From: Lolium rigidum
Taxonomy: Eukaryota > Streptophyta > Magnoliopsida > Poales > Poaceae
Length of the DNA: 64,000 nucleotides
Direction: 5' to 3'
Assembly (NCBI RefSeq): GCF_022539505.1
Contig: NC_061513.1
Coordinates: 181,814,017 to 181,878,016 of the forward strand
The notes under the pieces are model-generated. The model had not been told where the DNA came from. It was given only the letters and a program-made list of their open reading frames with translations, and did no database searches. Within the stretch, counting starts at the first letter, position 1; each line of letters opens with the position of its first letter. Below, piece after piece: positions 1-11,146 of this stretch. The position numbers and the translations under genes were made by a program.

Positions 1-96
1 ACGTGCCGGACTGCAATGCCTTGGCACGAACGAACCGGATTGCACCAACGGGGATTTACGGAGCAGACGCCGACAAACAAGCATGGCTAGCTAAAT

Positions 97-1103
97 ATGC
101 TACTGGAACGAGTCATGAGGGCTCGGTCCCTACAGCTAATACCATGGAACGAGATCAGCACCATCTTGAGAGACCAGTTCGGCATCTTGCCGAAGAGGAA
201 AACAATCGGCTATTCCAAGCCGTACCCCGACGAGTATGATCTGATCCCGCTGCCACCCAAATATCGGCTCCCTGAATTCTCAAAATTCAATGGAGCAGAA
301 GGATCTAGCTCAATAGAGCACGTAAGCCGATATTTGGCACAGCTGGGCTTGATTTCGATGATCAGACCCGTTACGTGTGAGGTTTTTCGCACAATATCTT
401 ACGGGATCAGCCTTTGGGTGGTACACCGCGTTGCCACCAAACTCAGTCCGCACATGGAAGCAGCTAGATGAGCAGTTTCATGTGCAATATCACTCAGATG
501 CTACCGAAGCTGGCATTGCCGATCTAGCACGAGTGCGGCGAAGCGGGGAGAAACGGTGTACGAATACATCCAACGTTTCGAGACCGTCGGGAACCGATGT
601 TATTCGGTTCGTTTATCCGAGAAGGAAGCAATCGAGCCGGCAGATCGGGCCTCGCAACGCCGATCAAGGATCCGACTTCCCAAGCGAGTACGAGTTCATT
701 GTCGCACACGGTGCGGAAACTCACATCGTATGAGCAGCGGCACCCTGAATTGTACCAAGACAAGTTCAAGCGTCCGGTAGGCCTGGTTGAGATGGAAGAA
801 GGCGAAGATCTTGCACCAGACCTAGAGGTGGCTGTAGCTGAATGGGCTCGGGGGGCAAACCCCGTGTCTTGTAAATGGGTAAAACCACGAGGGCATGCAA
901 GAGGGTTTGACTTCGATTTGAGCAAAGCTGAGCAGATTTTCGATCTATTGCTTAAGGAAAAACAGCTGAAGTTACCCGAAGGCCATAAAATCCCTACAGC
1001 ACAAGAAATGAACGGGAGGCCGTATTGCAAATGGCATCACTCGTTCACCCATACCACCAATGACTCGCAAGGTGTTTCGTCGGCGAGATCCAAATGGCGA
1101 TAG
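97..1103 (+). pseudogene. gag, N-terminal part, frameshifted
   Basis: Three overlapping reading frames each hold part of a retrotransposon gag (Retrotrans_gag type). Frame one (97-471) has a linker with LPEFSKFNG and a short helix region. The second (from 377) has FGWYTALPPNSVRTWKQL, a typical gag core with the W/F pattern. It then shifts near 545-560 to a third frame with VYEYIQRFETVGNRCY, and again near 600 to the frame running to 1103. At least two or three single-base frameshifts are needed to explain this, so it is a pseudogene. Gag would form the virus-like particle core of the retrotransposon. Confidence 0.75.
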
Positions 1104-2116
1104 AACAAGGCCGATTGATCTTTGGGCAGTTTGCCATGAAAGTGGACACACATCCGTTCCCTGGAGTCAACATGGTGGAACCTAACCACTCCGCGAGGCG
1201 TCGACTGGATTTCTCGTTTGATGTTAACATGGCAGGACCTGTGCGCCACCATGGCAAGGATAAAGAGGAAACCAGTCACTCTCGCAACAAGGAAAAAGAG
1301 GAGGCCGATCCACGCGACCGACCCCGATATGATGATAAGCGGTACCTCACCAAGGAACAAGTGAGAAGCGTGCGATACCAAAAACCAATTTCCACGCATC
1401 TCCTCAACAAATATGAGTATCAGTATGACCGACGTCGGCAGTACGACAGAGACGACGAAAGAGATCATCGGTCTGATGTAGACAATAGAAGGTACCGTCG
1501 GCATGACAGAGACGACGAAGGACGTGAGCACCGCGCTAAGGAGAGGTCAAGGGAGCAGGAAGACATGGATAGACACTGGGACTGTCCCTTCTTTAAACAC
1601 TGCTGGGACTCAGGGATGAGCCGATTGCCTACAATCGACAACTGCCCGGAGTGTAGACGCCGGAAGAAGGATGCATGGGAAGTTTCAGTTTTCAAGCGTC
1701 TAGGACCTCTCCCGCCACGGAACAAACGAGCTGAGTCCTCTCAAGATGAAGATTTTGAGGAGTCAGAAGATGAAGAAGAGGATAGGTACCACCGGCCAAG
1801 GTGGTGCCCCGATGGACTCAGCCACTCCCAAAAGCGTAGGGTTCAGCGGCTACGTAGCTTGGAGCAAGCCGAAGCGCGATACTTGCACACGTTGAGGAAA
1901 GCGCGGCCCGATCTGGCCGTGAAAATTCAGCAGACTTTGGATGAAGAGACTCGTCCACCAAAGAAAGTTTGGCGTCCCAAGCAAGAAAAAGCCGATGTTG
2001 GTACATCGGCTGGCACAAACATGGTGTTCTTCCTTCCATCAGAGTTTCGTGCCCCAGGAATTGAAGAAGTGCCGATAGCACGGTTTGACTGCGGTCCACA
2101 GACCGATCATCTTTGA
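1094..2116 (+). pseudogene. gag, C-terminal charged region with Cys-rich motif
   Basis: This is an open frame of 340 residues. Its first half is very rich in Arg, Asp, Glu and His (many RRHDRDDE-like runs). It is followed near residues 163-186 by a Cys/His cluster (CPFFKHC ... NCPEC) that could bind zinc and nucleic acid. An acidic stretch and a basic Arg/Lys-rich C-terminus come next. Such low-complexity, charged gag tails are common in Tat-type Gypsy elements. The ATG at 1094 is probably not the true start, because the frame continues gag after a frameshift. The protease frame begins about 60 bp downstream. Confidence 0.65.
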
Positions 2117-2176
2117 AAAGCCACGAGAGAAGGGCTACAAACACATGAAGGCCCCGTACCTCGAAAGGTTATATCA

Positions 2177-2674
2177 ATGGGCAGCCCGTCGGCGAGGATG
2201 TTGGTTGACACGGGAGCGGCGGTCAATATAATGCCATATTCCATGCTACGGCGTTTGGGACGCTCTAGTGCCGATCTGATCAAGACCAACGTCACACTAA
2301 ACGACTTCAACGGCCAAGCATCAGGGACGCAAGGTGTCCTGAACGTGGATCTAACCATAGGCCAAATGACGGTCCCAACGACATTCTTCATCGTCGACAG
2401 CAAGAGCACCTACGCTGCCCTGCTAGGAAGGGATTGGATTCACGCCAACTGCTGCATTCCATCTATAATGCACCAATGCCTGATACAGTGGGATGGAGAC
2501 GACGAAGAAGTCGTGCATGCAGATGACTCGATCGACGTCTCAATAGCCGGCATGAACATTTGGAACTCGGAAGACCAAGAGCCGCTCCCTGGAATCAGTT
2601 TGGACGGCTGTGATCGCATCGAGGTGACAAAAAACGGGGTGAGGCTGGTCTTATCCACCGGCCTGATAGAGTAA
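2177..2674 (+). pseudogene. retropepsin-like aspartic protease
   Basis: The frame of 165 residues carries the catalytic aspartic protease motif as MLVDTGAAVNIMP near residues 9-21. Downstream is the usual hydrophobic segment with LLGRDWIHANCCIPS near residues 85-100 (LGRDW is the flap-distal conserved block of plant Gypsy proteases). The domain looks complete, but gag and RT lie in other frames with stops between. It would have processed the Gag-Pol polyprotein. The ATG shown is simply the first in the open frame, not a demonstrated start. Confidence 0.8.
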
Positions 2675-2761
2675 CAAGAGCAACATCCATCGACATACGT
2701 GGCAAGGCCGATCCCTGCGATCTGCCCCAAAAAATAAAAAAGCAAGGATCTCACTTCAAAC

Positions 2762-4022
2762 ATGTCACGTAGTCGTGGTAGGGGGACTCCCTCCTATAAG
2801 GGAGCACATACAAGTTGTAAACCTTCATTGAGCAATTCAATCGACATGGAGGCCGATTCCAGCGATCGGCCAAAATTATCCTCGCCATACGTTCTGCCTG
2901 TGTTCAACGTCGATCTAAAAGGCGACGGAAAGCTAGGGTATGGGTTTACGTCAGCTGACGAGCTAGAAGAGATTGACATTGGTCCTGGGGATAAGCCACG
3001 ACCAACATTTATCAGCAAAAAGTTAGATCCGCATCTGAGGGGCCTGATGATAGCTTTGTTGAAAGAGTACCCAGCTTGTTTTGCCTGGGATTATACAGAG
3101 ATGCCTGGGCTAGACAGGAGCATCATTGAGCATCGGCTACCTCTTAAGAAAGGATTTCCGCCGTTCCGAAGAACGAGCACGGCAGATGAAGGCCGAAATT
3201 CTAGAAGAAGTCAAGAAGGAGATTGAGAAGATGTTGAGCGCCGGGTTCATCAGGCCATGCGGTATGCTCGAGTGGATATCTAGTATCGTACCTGTGGAGA
3301 AGAAGGACGGCCGATGGCGCGTCGCCATAGATTTTCGCGATCTCAACAGAGCCACTCCGAAGGATGAGTACCCTATGCCGGTAGCTGAGACGTTGATCAA
3401 TGCAGCGACTGGTCATAAGGTTTTAAGCTTCATGGATGGCAATGCCGGTTACAACCAGATTTTTATGGCTCCAGAAGATATACACAAGACGGCCTTCAGA
3501 GTACCAGGTTCGGTGGGCTTGTTCGAGTATGTGGTCATGACATTTGGGTTGAAGAATGCCGGTGCAACGTACCAACGAGCCATGAATTACATCTTCCATG
3601 ATCTGATCGGCAAGCTGGTAGAGATCTACATTGATGACGTGGTGGTCAAGTCTGTCTCAGTGGAAGGACACCTGGAGGATTTGCGATGCATCCTGGACCG
3701 AACTAGAAAGTTCGGACTTAGAATGAATCCAAAGAAGTGTGCTTTTGGTGTGACGGCCGGTCAATTCCTGGGCTTCCTAGTTCATGAACGTGGAATTGAG
3801 ATCGGCCTGAAAAGTCAAGAGGCAATGCGAACAATGAAGCCACCTACCACCAAGAAGGAACTCCAAAGTCTCATCGGCAAAATCAATTTCGTCAGAAGGT
3901 TCATCTCTAATCTGTCAGGACGAATTGAGCCGTTTATGGGATTGGTAAAAATCAAACCTGATGAGGAGTTCCATCGGGGGCGAGCAACAGACGAGCGTTT
4001 GATGAGATTAAAGAGTATCTAA
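2762..4022 (+). pseudogene. reverse transcriptase, one frameshift inside
   Basis: The N-terminal part (2762 to about 3175) shows ACFAWDYTEMPGLD and the RLPLKKG entry to the RT domain. The frame then changes near 3165-3180 and continues to 4022. The RT palm is clear: RWRVAIDFRDLNRATPKDEY, SFMDGNAGYNQI with the first catalytic Asp, GLKNAGATYQRAM, and YIDDVVVKS with the catalytic DD pair. These are diagnostic of Ty3/Gypsy RT. The frame ends in a stop at 4020-4022 shortly after the connection domain, before RNase H. The catalytic residues are intact but the reading frame is broken at both sides. Confidence 0.85.
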
Positions 4023-4106
4023 CGAAGCCGCCCGTGTTGGTCCCGCCCCGGCAAGACGAGGCCATTCTATATTTACCTGTCGATAGCCGATACTTCTATC
4101 GCCTCA

Positions 4107-4440
4107 GTGGTAGTGCAAATCTATGATGACATGGAAAGAGTTGCTTTCTACCTCAGCAGAAGGATGTTGGATACAGAGACGAGGTACCCGGAGATCGAGA
4201 AGTTGTGCCTCTGCCTATTTTTTACCCGCACCAAGCTTCGTCACATCTTTCTGACGGCAGAAATCATCATCATTTGCAAATCAGACGTCATCAAGCACAT
4301 GATGTCGGCTCCTGTTTTGAAAGGCCGACTCAGTAAATGGATGTTCGCGTTATCGGAATTGGATCTTCGATATCAACCTGCGAAAGCAGTCAAAGGACAG
4401 GCCTTGGACGATCTAATCGTTGAACGAATCAACACTAATA
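4107..4440 (+). pseudogene. RNase H domain 1 (RT-linked)
   Basis: The frame shows FYLSRRMLDTETRYPEIEKL, the RNase H segment that follows Gypsy RT. It then reads KLRHIFL, an SDVIKHMM segment and LSKWMFALSELDLRYQPAKA. These match the order of the RT-linked RNase H of plant Gypsy elements. The first strand of the domain lies upstream of 4107 in another frame, so the domain is split by a frameshift. A different RNase H begins immediately after it. Confidence 0.75.
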
Positions 4441-4951
4441 TAGCAGCACTGTCTATACGTGCATGGGCCATGTTCTTCGATGGGTCAGTTTGCGATGATG
4501 GTTGCGGCATCGGCATCCTACTCGTGTCGCCCGGGGGGCAACCTACACCTTCTCCATCAGGCTATCTACCCCTTGCACCAATAATGTGGCTGAGTATGAA
4601 GCAGTACGTAAGGGGATGGAGTTGCTAATTGAAGCCGGGGCCGAGGCAGTGGAACTCTTTGGAGACTCAAAGTTGGTGATCTCCCAGCTCACAGACGAAT
4701 ACAAGTGTGAGAGCGAGTCGCTCTTCCCTTTATGGGTGCATTGCCGCGAGCTGATGACACAGTTTAGGTACATAAACTTCAACTGGGTCCCGAGGTCGCA
4801 GAATACGGAGGCGAACGATCTCGCACAGATGGCATCAGGCTATAAGGAGGCAGTGGAAGGAGCCGATGTCCAGATACATTTCATGGAGCCAGATGATTGG
4901 AGAGCCGATATCTTCAATTACTTGAAAGATCCGGCTCGGGGGGGCACCTAA
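4441..4951 (+). pseudogene. second, archaeal-type RNase H (RVT_3-like), frameshifted
   Basis: After the linker comes AMFFDGSVCDDGCGIGIL with the first acidic residue. Then, in a second frame from about 4530, come NNVAEYEAVRKGMELL (Glu), ELFGDSKLVISQL (Asp) and EANDLAQMASGY. This order is that of the plant RVT_3 RNase H fold. Its presence after a first RNase H is the signature of dual-RNase H Tat elements. The frame changes between about 4530 and 4560, so the domain is not translated as one piece. Confidence 0.75.
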
Positions 4952-4970
4952 ATGGATAAGGTACAAGGCC

Positions 4971-6158
4971 ATGAAGTATGTCCTTATTGGAGATGACATG
5001 TTCTATAGGACCTTGGAAGGGTTACTTCTCAAATGTTTGGGAACAGCCGAGGCAAATCGGCTCTTACACGAGGTACATGAAGGCGCCTGTGGGACTCATC
5101 CATCGGCTCATAAGATGAAGTGGTTGATCAGGCGATCGGGGTTTTATTGGCCCACCAAGCTGGAGGATTGTTTCAATTACTATAAAGGGTGTCAAGCATG
5201 TCAGAAGTTTGGGAGCATTCAGATGGTACCCGCATCAGCGATGAACCCCATCATCAAGCCTTGGCCATTTCGAGGATGGGGCATGGACATGGTCGGTAAA
5301 ATCCATCCTGCATCGAGCAAAGGCCACGAGTGGATCTTGGCCATTACAGATTATTTCACTAAATGGGTGGAGGCCGTCCCTATGAAGTCTGTGGCATCGA
5401 AGGACATTATCAGTTTGTGAAAGAGCATGTCATCCACGAGATTTGGGATTCCCTGGACCATCACGACCGATGGAGGTTCGGTTTTCGTTTCTCGCGAGTT
5501 CGGAGATTTCTGCGAGGGCATGGGAATTAAGTTTATCCGATCATCCCCATACTATGCTCAAGCAAATGGGCGAGGCTGAAGCGTCCAACAAAAGCCTTAT
5601 CAAGCTGATTAAGAGAAAAATCGACGAGTACCCTAGGCGTTGGCACGAGGTTTTGTCGGAGGCTTTATGGGCTTATCGCATGTCATGTCATGGGACGGTA
5701 AAAACCTCGCCGTACCATCTGGTCTATGGACAAGAAGCCGTGACCCTGGGAGATCACGGCTGGGTCGAGACGTGTCACGTTTCAGAATGACTTAACAACT
5801 GAAGAGTATGCAGCCCTGATGAGTGATAGCGTTGAGGATCTGACGGAACTTAGACTTTGGTCACTTGAGAAAATCAAGGAGAACAAGGCCAAGGTAGCTC
5901 GTGCATATAATAAGAAGGTGAAGCCAAAGGAGTTCCATGTTGGTGATCCGGTATGGGAAGTCTGTGTTGCCGTTGGGGACTAAGGACAAGGCGTATGGTA
6001 AATGGTCTCCAAATTGGCACGGGCCGTACGGGGTTGACCAGGTCCTAAAGGGCAATGCATACATGCTCGAGCAGTTGGATGGTGTGAAGTTCCTAGTGGC
6101 CGTCAATGGCCAGCATCTCAAGAAGTATTTCCCAAGTATGTGGGATGATGGGCAGTGA
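4971..6158 (+). pseudogene. integrase, broken into at least three frames
   Basis: The first part (4971-5420) has the zinc-binding H2C2 module (LLHEVHEG, then CQACQKFG) and the start of the catalytic core (RGWGMDMVGK, ILAITDYFTKWVEAV). A stop at 5418-5420 interrupts it. The central core, with a TTDGGS block, is in another frame. 5443-5790 gives the EASNKSLIKLIKRKI block and the ALWAYR...SPYHLVYGQEAV block. 5937-6158 gives the C-terminal GKWSPNWHGPYGV...L...LDGVKF...HLKKYFPSMW segment that ends Gypsy pol. All integrase blocks are present but the gene is dead. Confidence 0.8.
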
Positions 6159-6604
6159 AATACGGGGGCCGATTTTAAATCGGCCAGTAAATTTTTTTCA
6201 TCAACTTGAGCAGTGGAATATGGGGGCCGATGTATGAAATCGGCCGATAAAAAAAATCTAAACAAAAGCATAGCCGATGCACTGACCATCGACTTTAGAG
6301 CTGAAAAGCCGATGCGGAGCCGTCGACTATAGAGGAACAACTGTTATTTCAGGTCACCATTCAATTTTACGACCGATGTATGAAATCGATTGTGGGACTG
6401 GCCTTGCTGGCGTTTTGGGCAAAGACCGATGTATTGCCATCGGCTTCTCGAGCAATGATTTATTTTGATAATCGGAAGAATTAAGCATGGAATCCTTCTT
6501 CATTGATTTAAAAAGGGGATTTTTTACAAGGAGGAGCCGATTGCTCAGGAACGGAGGAACAAAAGGAGGACAGATTGCTACTACTAGTCCTATGCTAGTG
6601 GTCC
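6159..6604 (+). other. Gypsy 3' untranslated region, GCCGAT-rich
   Basis: No coding region is visible. The segment repeats short GCCGAT/ATCGGC words. It includes two similar stretches starting with gggggccgat near 6163 and 6225, each followed by an AT-rich run. This is the 3' UTR between integrase and the antisense ORF. Confidence 0.5.
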
Positions 6605-7063
6605 CTACTCTAAGGACCGTCGCTGTCCTCGTCGTCGCCGTTGTAGCCGCCGCCGGTGCTGCTCGCTGGCGAGCTCCTCGTCGCTATCGCCGTAGCCCTC
6701 AATAGGGGCTTCTTCCTCCTCATCATCGTCGTCTTCATCGTCATCTGACCAGGCCCAGCCGCGGAAGCGCTTCGCCGGCGGCTCGTCGGAGGAGGTGTCG
6801 TCCTCCTCTTCCTCTTCGTTGGAGGAGGCGTCGTCCTCCTCGTCCTCCTCTTCTTCCTCTTCGTCGGAGGGGGTGAAGTTACCCCAGGAGAGGAGGTCAT
6901 CCTCACTCTCCGCCTCCAGTTCCCCGTCGATAAGGAACCGGAGGTTGTCTTCCCCATCGGTCAGAGGTAAATCACCATCTGACCCTACGAGGGCCTCGGG
7001 TGGGCCATCTGGCACGAAGTCGAAGTCCCACTCCGGCTCATCCCATTGGTTGTGCTCTGGCAT
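6605..7063 (-). CDS. antisense acidic accessory ORF (aORF) of Tat element
   Basis: The minus-strand frame of 152 residues is open from an ATG at 7061-7063. It lies between pol and the 3' LTR in antisense to the element. The protein is extremely acidic, with a long run of Glu/Asp in the middle (about residues 70-125) flanking PPAKRFRGWAW, then a basic Arg-rich C-terminus (RRRLQRRRRGQRR). Extra antisense ORFs at this place are known in Tat-lineage Gypsy elements of grasses; their function is unresolved. The trinucleotide-like GAG/GAA runs could also open frames by chance. However, the ATG, length, charge pattern and position together favour a real accessory ORF or its relic. Confidence 0.5.
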   Translation of the reverse strand: MPEHNQWDEPEWDFDFVPDGPPEALVGSDGDLPLTDGEDNLRFLIDGELEAESEDDLLSWGNFTPSDEEEEEEDEEDDASSNEEEEEDDTSSDEPPAKRFRGWAWSDDDEDDDDEEEEAPIEGYGDSDEELASEQHRRRLQRRRRGQRRSLE

Positions 7064-7388
7064 CGGCTCACTTGAGGAAGAGGATTGGAAGGAGAGAGCC
7101 GATGCGGCGAGAGGAGGAGGATGAGTCCATGGTGGAGGAGGGCTTTTCGGTGGCTAGTGCCGAGCAAGGGGATGAAGAAGCGAGTTGCTCGACGCGGTTA
7201 AATAAAAGGGGATATAGTGGAGATTTAATGTTGTGGCGGTTTCCGAGGACATGGTGCCGAATCTGACAAATCGTGCAGAGAAGCTGAGAAGGCAAGGCAT
7301 CATGATGAAAGATTCTGCGAAGGTTCTGCTCTGCTACAACGTGACCCTACGAAGAAAAAACGGAGTGGTTTTGAAATTATCATTGCCA

Positions 7389-7401
7389 AAACCAGGGGGC
7401 A
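7389..7401 (+). other. polypurine tract before 3' LTR
   Basis: A short purine-rich run (aaccagggggca) ends directly before the TG that opens the LTR. This is the expected second-strand primer site of the Gypsy element. Confidence 0.55.
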
Positions 7402-7624
7402 TGTGTTATCACCAGAATTTAACCAAGTCTGGAGATGGGCCGTGATTAAATGGGCTTAGATGATATGCATGGAAAATATTCCCGAACCGGCCTTGTACAA
7501 GAAGTTTGGGCAAGATTGCCCGTGTATCTGTAAATTTTAGTAGGTTACGTGTCGGTTAGAATTAAGAGATAGAATTTAGCTCGTACACGGTTGGGTTTAT
7601 TCCCAAGTTAGAAAGTCTACGGAC

Positions 7625-7632
7625 TATAAATA
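7625..7632 (+). promoter_or_regulatory. TATA box in the LTR
   Basis: TATAAATA lies about 220 bp into the LTR, followed within 40-60 bp by a purine-rich stretch (gagaaaggagg). This is the expected position of the LTR core promoter. Confidence 0.5.
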
Positions 7633-8425
7633 TGTATCTAGGGTTATTGAGAAAGGAGGACGATCACGTTCACAACAAATCAATCTAGGCGCATCGCCAC
7701 CCCTTGTTTCGAGGGTTTCTCCCGGGTAAGCAACATGGTGCCTAGATCGCATCTTGCGATCTAGGCAGTATCAGTTTATTCGTTGTTGGTGTTGCTCGTG
7801 CTGAAGCCTTTTTGATGGCGAGCGACACCCTTATCTTAGGTGTTTTGGGGTTGACATCGTTGTTTTCACGATGTACTTGTTAGCTATGCTGCCCCTCGAT
7901 ATCTAGCTGCCCTTACACCTATTTTAGGTGTAAGGGCAACATCTTGCTTGATTCTTTATTTAGTAGATCTAATCTGTTATAGTTGCTCCTTATTCTTCAA
8001 GGATTGGTTTGATATCCGTATGGTTAGGCCTTATAAACGGGTTGAACGATCCGGTAGTGCGTAAGGTGTGGTTTATTAAGCTCTAGAGGGATTGTTCCGG
8101 GGATCAACTTCACGTTGGTTTTTAGGCCTCTTTAGATTTGGTTTTCCATCATCTTACGTATCTGCTAGGCTCAATTACGCATAGGATGTTCCGATTATAC
8201 GGTGAAAACCCTAGACTATCGTAGATTAGTTTAGCTTGATATTGATAAAGCATGATCCCCATGTCCTTATAAATCTAACATGAACCATGGGGCAATCGGC
8301 TCTTTGAGCCGATCCACAGAATAACTTAAGAGCAGATCGGGGCTCGTATTTAATGTTTACGTGTTTGCCATGCAGGAAACTAGTCGAAGCAATCCATCAC
8401 CTTCCTGATCAGGTATAGGTCAGGT

Positions 8426-8722
8426 GGCACACCCTCGTGAGCACTAGGACGTGTGCCAGAAGGCATTGCGGGCCGTCGCCCGAGGGACCAGGGTCCACTC
8501 GCAATCTCGGGAGCCTCCCGGCTCTACGGTGTTGCCCGTCGCTACTCGCCGGTGGGTTTTTGACCGCAACACATTCGGCACGCCCTCGTGAGCACTAGGA
8601 CGTGTGCCGGGAAGGCATTGCGGGCCGTCGCCCGAGGGACCAGGGTCCACCGCAATCCTGGGAGCCTCCCGGCTCTACGGTGTTGCCCGTCGCTACTCGC
8701 CGGTGGGTTTTTGACCGCAACA
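8426..8722 (+). repeat. tandem duplication of LTR end, 2 x 146 bp
   Basis: Copy 1 (8426-8571) and copy 2 (8577-8722) share nearly every base, from ggcac(a/g)ccctcgtgagcac to gaccgcaaca. They are separated by five bases (cattc). The period is 151 bp. The two copies differ at only a few positions, so the duplication is recent relative to the damage in pol. Confidence 0.85.
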
Positions 8723-11146
8723 ACGCCGTGGTGCTCCTGCTCGAGGTACGCCTCCTCTTCTTCTCCTCTTCGTCTTGCTCCAACTACGGCTGCTCCTCCT
8801 CTTGGAGATGCTGCTATGCCGTGCTGTTGTTGCTGCTGCTGCTGGATGATGCTAGCTGCTATTGCTGTGCTCTCAGCTGCTATTGTGGTGTGCTAGCTGT
8901 TGCTGCTTTACTAGCCATGGCCTAGGTCTATTACCATGCCTGTGTGGTTGCCCTTCTTTCTCTAGTCTATGCTTCTGCTCTTGCCACTACTGATGCTATG
9001 ACTACGTGTAATTGCTCATGAGCATATCGTGATGCTCATGGCCTGCCATGTTGCTCCATTCATTGCTGCTCTGCTAGACTCTCATGTGTATTCATACTTT
9101 CGTCTACGGCTTGATTACTGTAGGTAATCCTTGCTTTATGCAAGGCCAGTACCTCTGGTGTGTTGCTCAATGAGTTATAATTCATGGTAGTGCTCCATTG
9201 AGCTTGGTTGTGGGCTAGATAGCTTCATCTTTTGATGATGTGCTTTTGGATACAATTATAAATTTGTTTGCATGATTATCTGTGATACAATTGTTGCTTA
9301 ACTGTGGCTATTTCATTTATATGATTCATGGATTGGTGCTAGGCTTGGCTCTAGCATGTACTGGCATGCTCTGTCAAGCCCTGATGATCATGTGATCAAC
9401 AGTTGCTTGATGGTTGTTGGTTGTGCTTCTGTCTGTGCCTTGTGGTGCTGCTCTCTGTATCTGTGTAGCATCACACCATGTCCTGGTGGCTTCTAATGCT
9501 TAATCAAGCTTATACTGATGTTTGCAGTGATCCTTTGGATCATCTGCAAGTGCTCCTGTTACTAGTTGCTTTTGTGTAATTCATTTATCTGTATAGCTTG
9601 CCATGATTGAAAGGATAAATGAGATGAACTGCTTGTGGTGATGATTCTTATAATTAATTTGCTTGAGATAGAGGGATGCCAACCCTTTGGTTGGGAACCC
9701 TAGCTCACTCTGAACCCATCTGGGTGATGATGAAGTGGCTTTACTGGATGGTTTGTGGGTTTGAGGTGGCCCTGACAGCATCCTGATTCTGTCCAAGGGT
9801 AGCTCCCCCTCTGTGGCTTTGCTGTGGCTTTCAAATCCTTTCTGGTTGATCCATGATTCGATTTCCAGTAGCCTTTGCTGTTGAAAACATATATAGACAC
9901 TATATTGTCTATCTGTCTGATGGTGTAACTAGCTATAGGTGCTAGGTGGCTTTGGCTGGCTAGATAGGATTAAATCCTTGTTGGATTTCTCTGGTAGTGT
10001 CACTATACTGACACACCAGTGTTCCCTTGGTGATTTCCTTCTGGCTATTCATCAGTTTCCTTGCACCAAATGACTTAGTAGCCAGATGATGATACAAACA
10101 GGGTTCTACCCTCATGTGCTTTTGTGATGCATGGCATGCTTATTGATGAGCAAAACATGATTTTGCTCAGGATGATTTGTGTATACCTCACTCCAGCTCC
10201 TAGATTAGTTGTTGCTGTAGAGGGTTTGCTTCTGGATGTTTTGTTGGCTTGCCCTGCTCCTCCTGGCTAGCTTGTGCTTGATCTACTCCATGGTGACTTG
10301 ATCAACAATGAGCAGTTCTTGGTGGAACTGTTTATGGATGGTTTGCTGGTTATGTGTTCTTCCTGTTCTTGTGTTCTTACCCTGGTGAAGCTTCTGTCGA
10401 TGGAGCTGCTAGGGTTTGCTGTGAAAAGTATTTATGCTGCCCCTCTCTTCACTCCTTTGGTCGACAGCAAGACCTGTGCTGGGTTCTCCTCCCCTGGCTG
10501 TGTGTGTGTGGAGAGCATGCAGCAAGCCTTGTGAGCTGCTTGTGCATGCTCCCAGGTTGGGACTTGGGTTTTGGCTTGGCTCCTCGGCAGGCTTGGTATT
10601 ATCCACCAATTAACCTTTATTTTCACTAATCTGCCAAGTGGCTTTGCCACTTGGCCCAATTTTTCATTTTCTTGTGTTGTTTTTGTTTACAGGGATCAAA
10701 GAAGATGATCAAGATGATCTTCATCTCTTTGATGATCAAGAACTCATGAAGAAATCTAGCTAGTAGTTTAGTTATGTGAATTTCTTTGTAATTTTCATTT
10801 TTCCTTTTTCATTTTTTTGTAATTTCTGTAAAGTGTTGTAATATTCATAGTTCATTTGGAATATTGTAATTGACAATGTAAATTGTGTGATAATCAATAA
10901 ATCTCAAATTTCTCTAATGAGCTTTAATTATATGTGATATTCTTTTATATGTTTGCTTGTCTATTTGTTTTAATGAATTTTAATTATGATATATTCAATT
11001 GATGTTTGAATTTTGAAAATTCAAACATAACTTATTTGAATTCAATCATACAACTTAAATTGAGATGCAACGTTCCCCTCTCTTCTCCAAAAAACCCTAG
11101 TTGAGTTCATTGAGGTCCAAGTCTATCGCACTCTCGAAACCCTAAC
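8723..11146. other. unassigned DNA, intron-like, possibly one long intron on +
   Basis: No long coding frame is supported. Base composition is T/G-rich like a plant intron. A good donor (ctcgag|gtacgc at 8745/8746) and a good acceptor (tttgtttacag at 10682-10692) lie about 1.95 kb apart. The acceptor is followed by an acidic open frame (IKEDDQDDLHLFDDQEL) that stops 22 codons later. T-rich 3' UTR-like sequence with an aataaa-like signal near 10896-10901 follows. This could be the spliced tail of a gene or of a transposon ORF. I cannot name a family. The remainder (10920-11146) is AT-rich with no feature. Confidence 0.3.

Larger units (their letters stand above)
1..8722 (+). mobile_element. 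Tat-type Gypsy LTR retrotransposon, 5' end outside window
   Basis: Conserved pieces appear in the order gag, aspartic protease, reverse transcriptase, RNase H, second RNase H, integrase, antisense ORF, polypurine tract and 3' LTR. Protease before RT before integrase defines Ty3/Gypsy. A second RNase H after the first, plus an antisense ORF between pol and the 3' LTR, is known for the Tat lineage of plants. The 5' LTR and the start of gag lie outside the window. Several frameshifts and stops split gag and pol, so this copy cannot encode a polyprotein. No TSD can be tested because the left end is missing. The exact right end of the LTR is uncertain. Confidence 0.85.
7402..8722 (+). repeat. 3' LTR of Tat Gypsy element
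   Basis: The LTR starts TGTGTTATCACC (or two bases later) after the polypurine tract and contains a TATA box. It ends in ...gaccgcaaca. The CA end occurs twice (8571 and 8722) because the last 146 bp are tandemly duplicated, so the true end could be either. The 5' LTR lies outside the window and cannot be compared. Confidence 0.6.

Noticed and set aside
6610..6957. Second minus-strand frame of 115 residues and plus Ser-rich frames in the same place
   Set aside because: They are shadows of the acidic antisense ORF, caused by GAG/GAA repeats; only the frame with the most consistent charge pattern and ATG position was kept.
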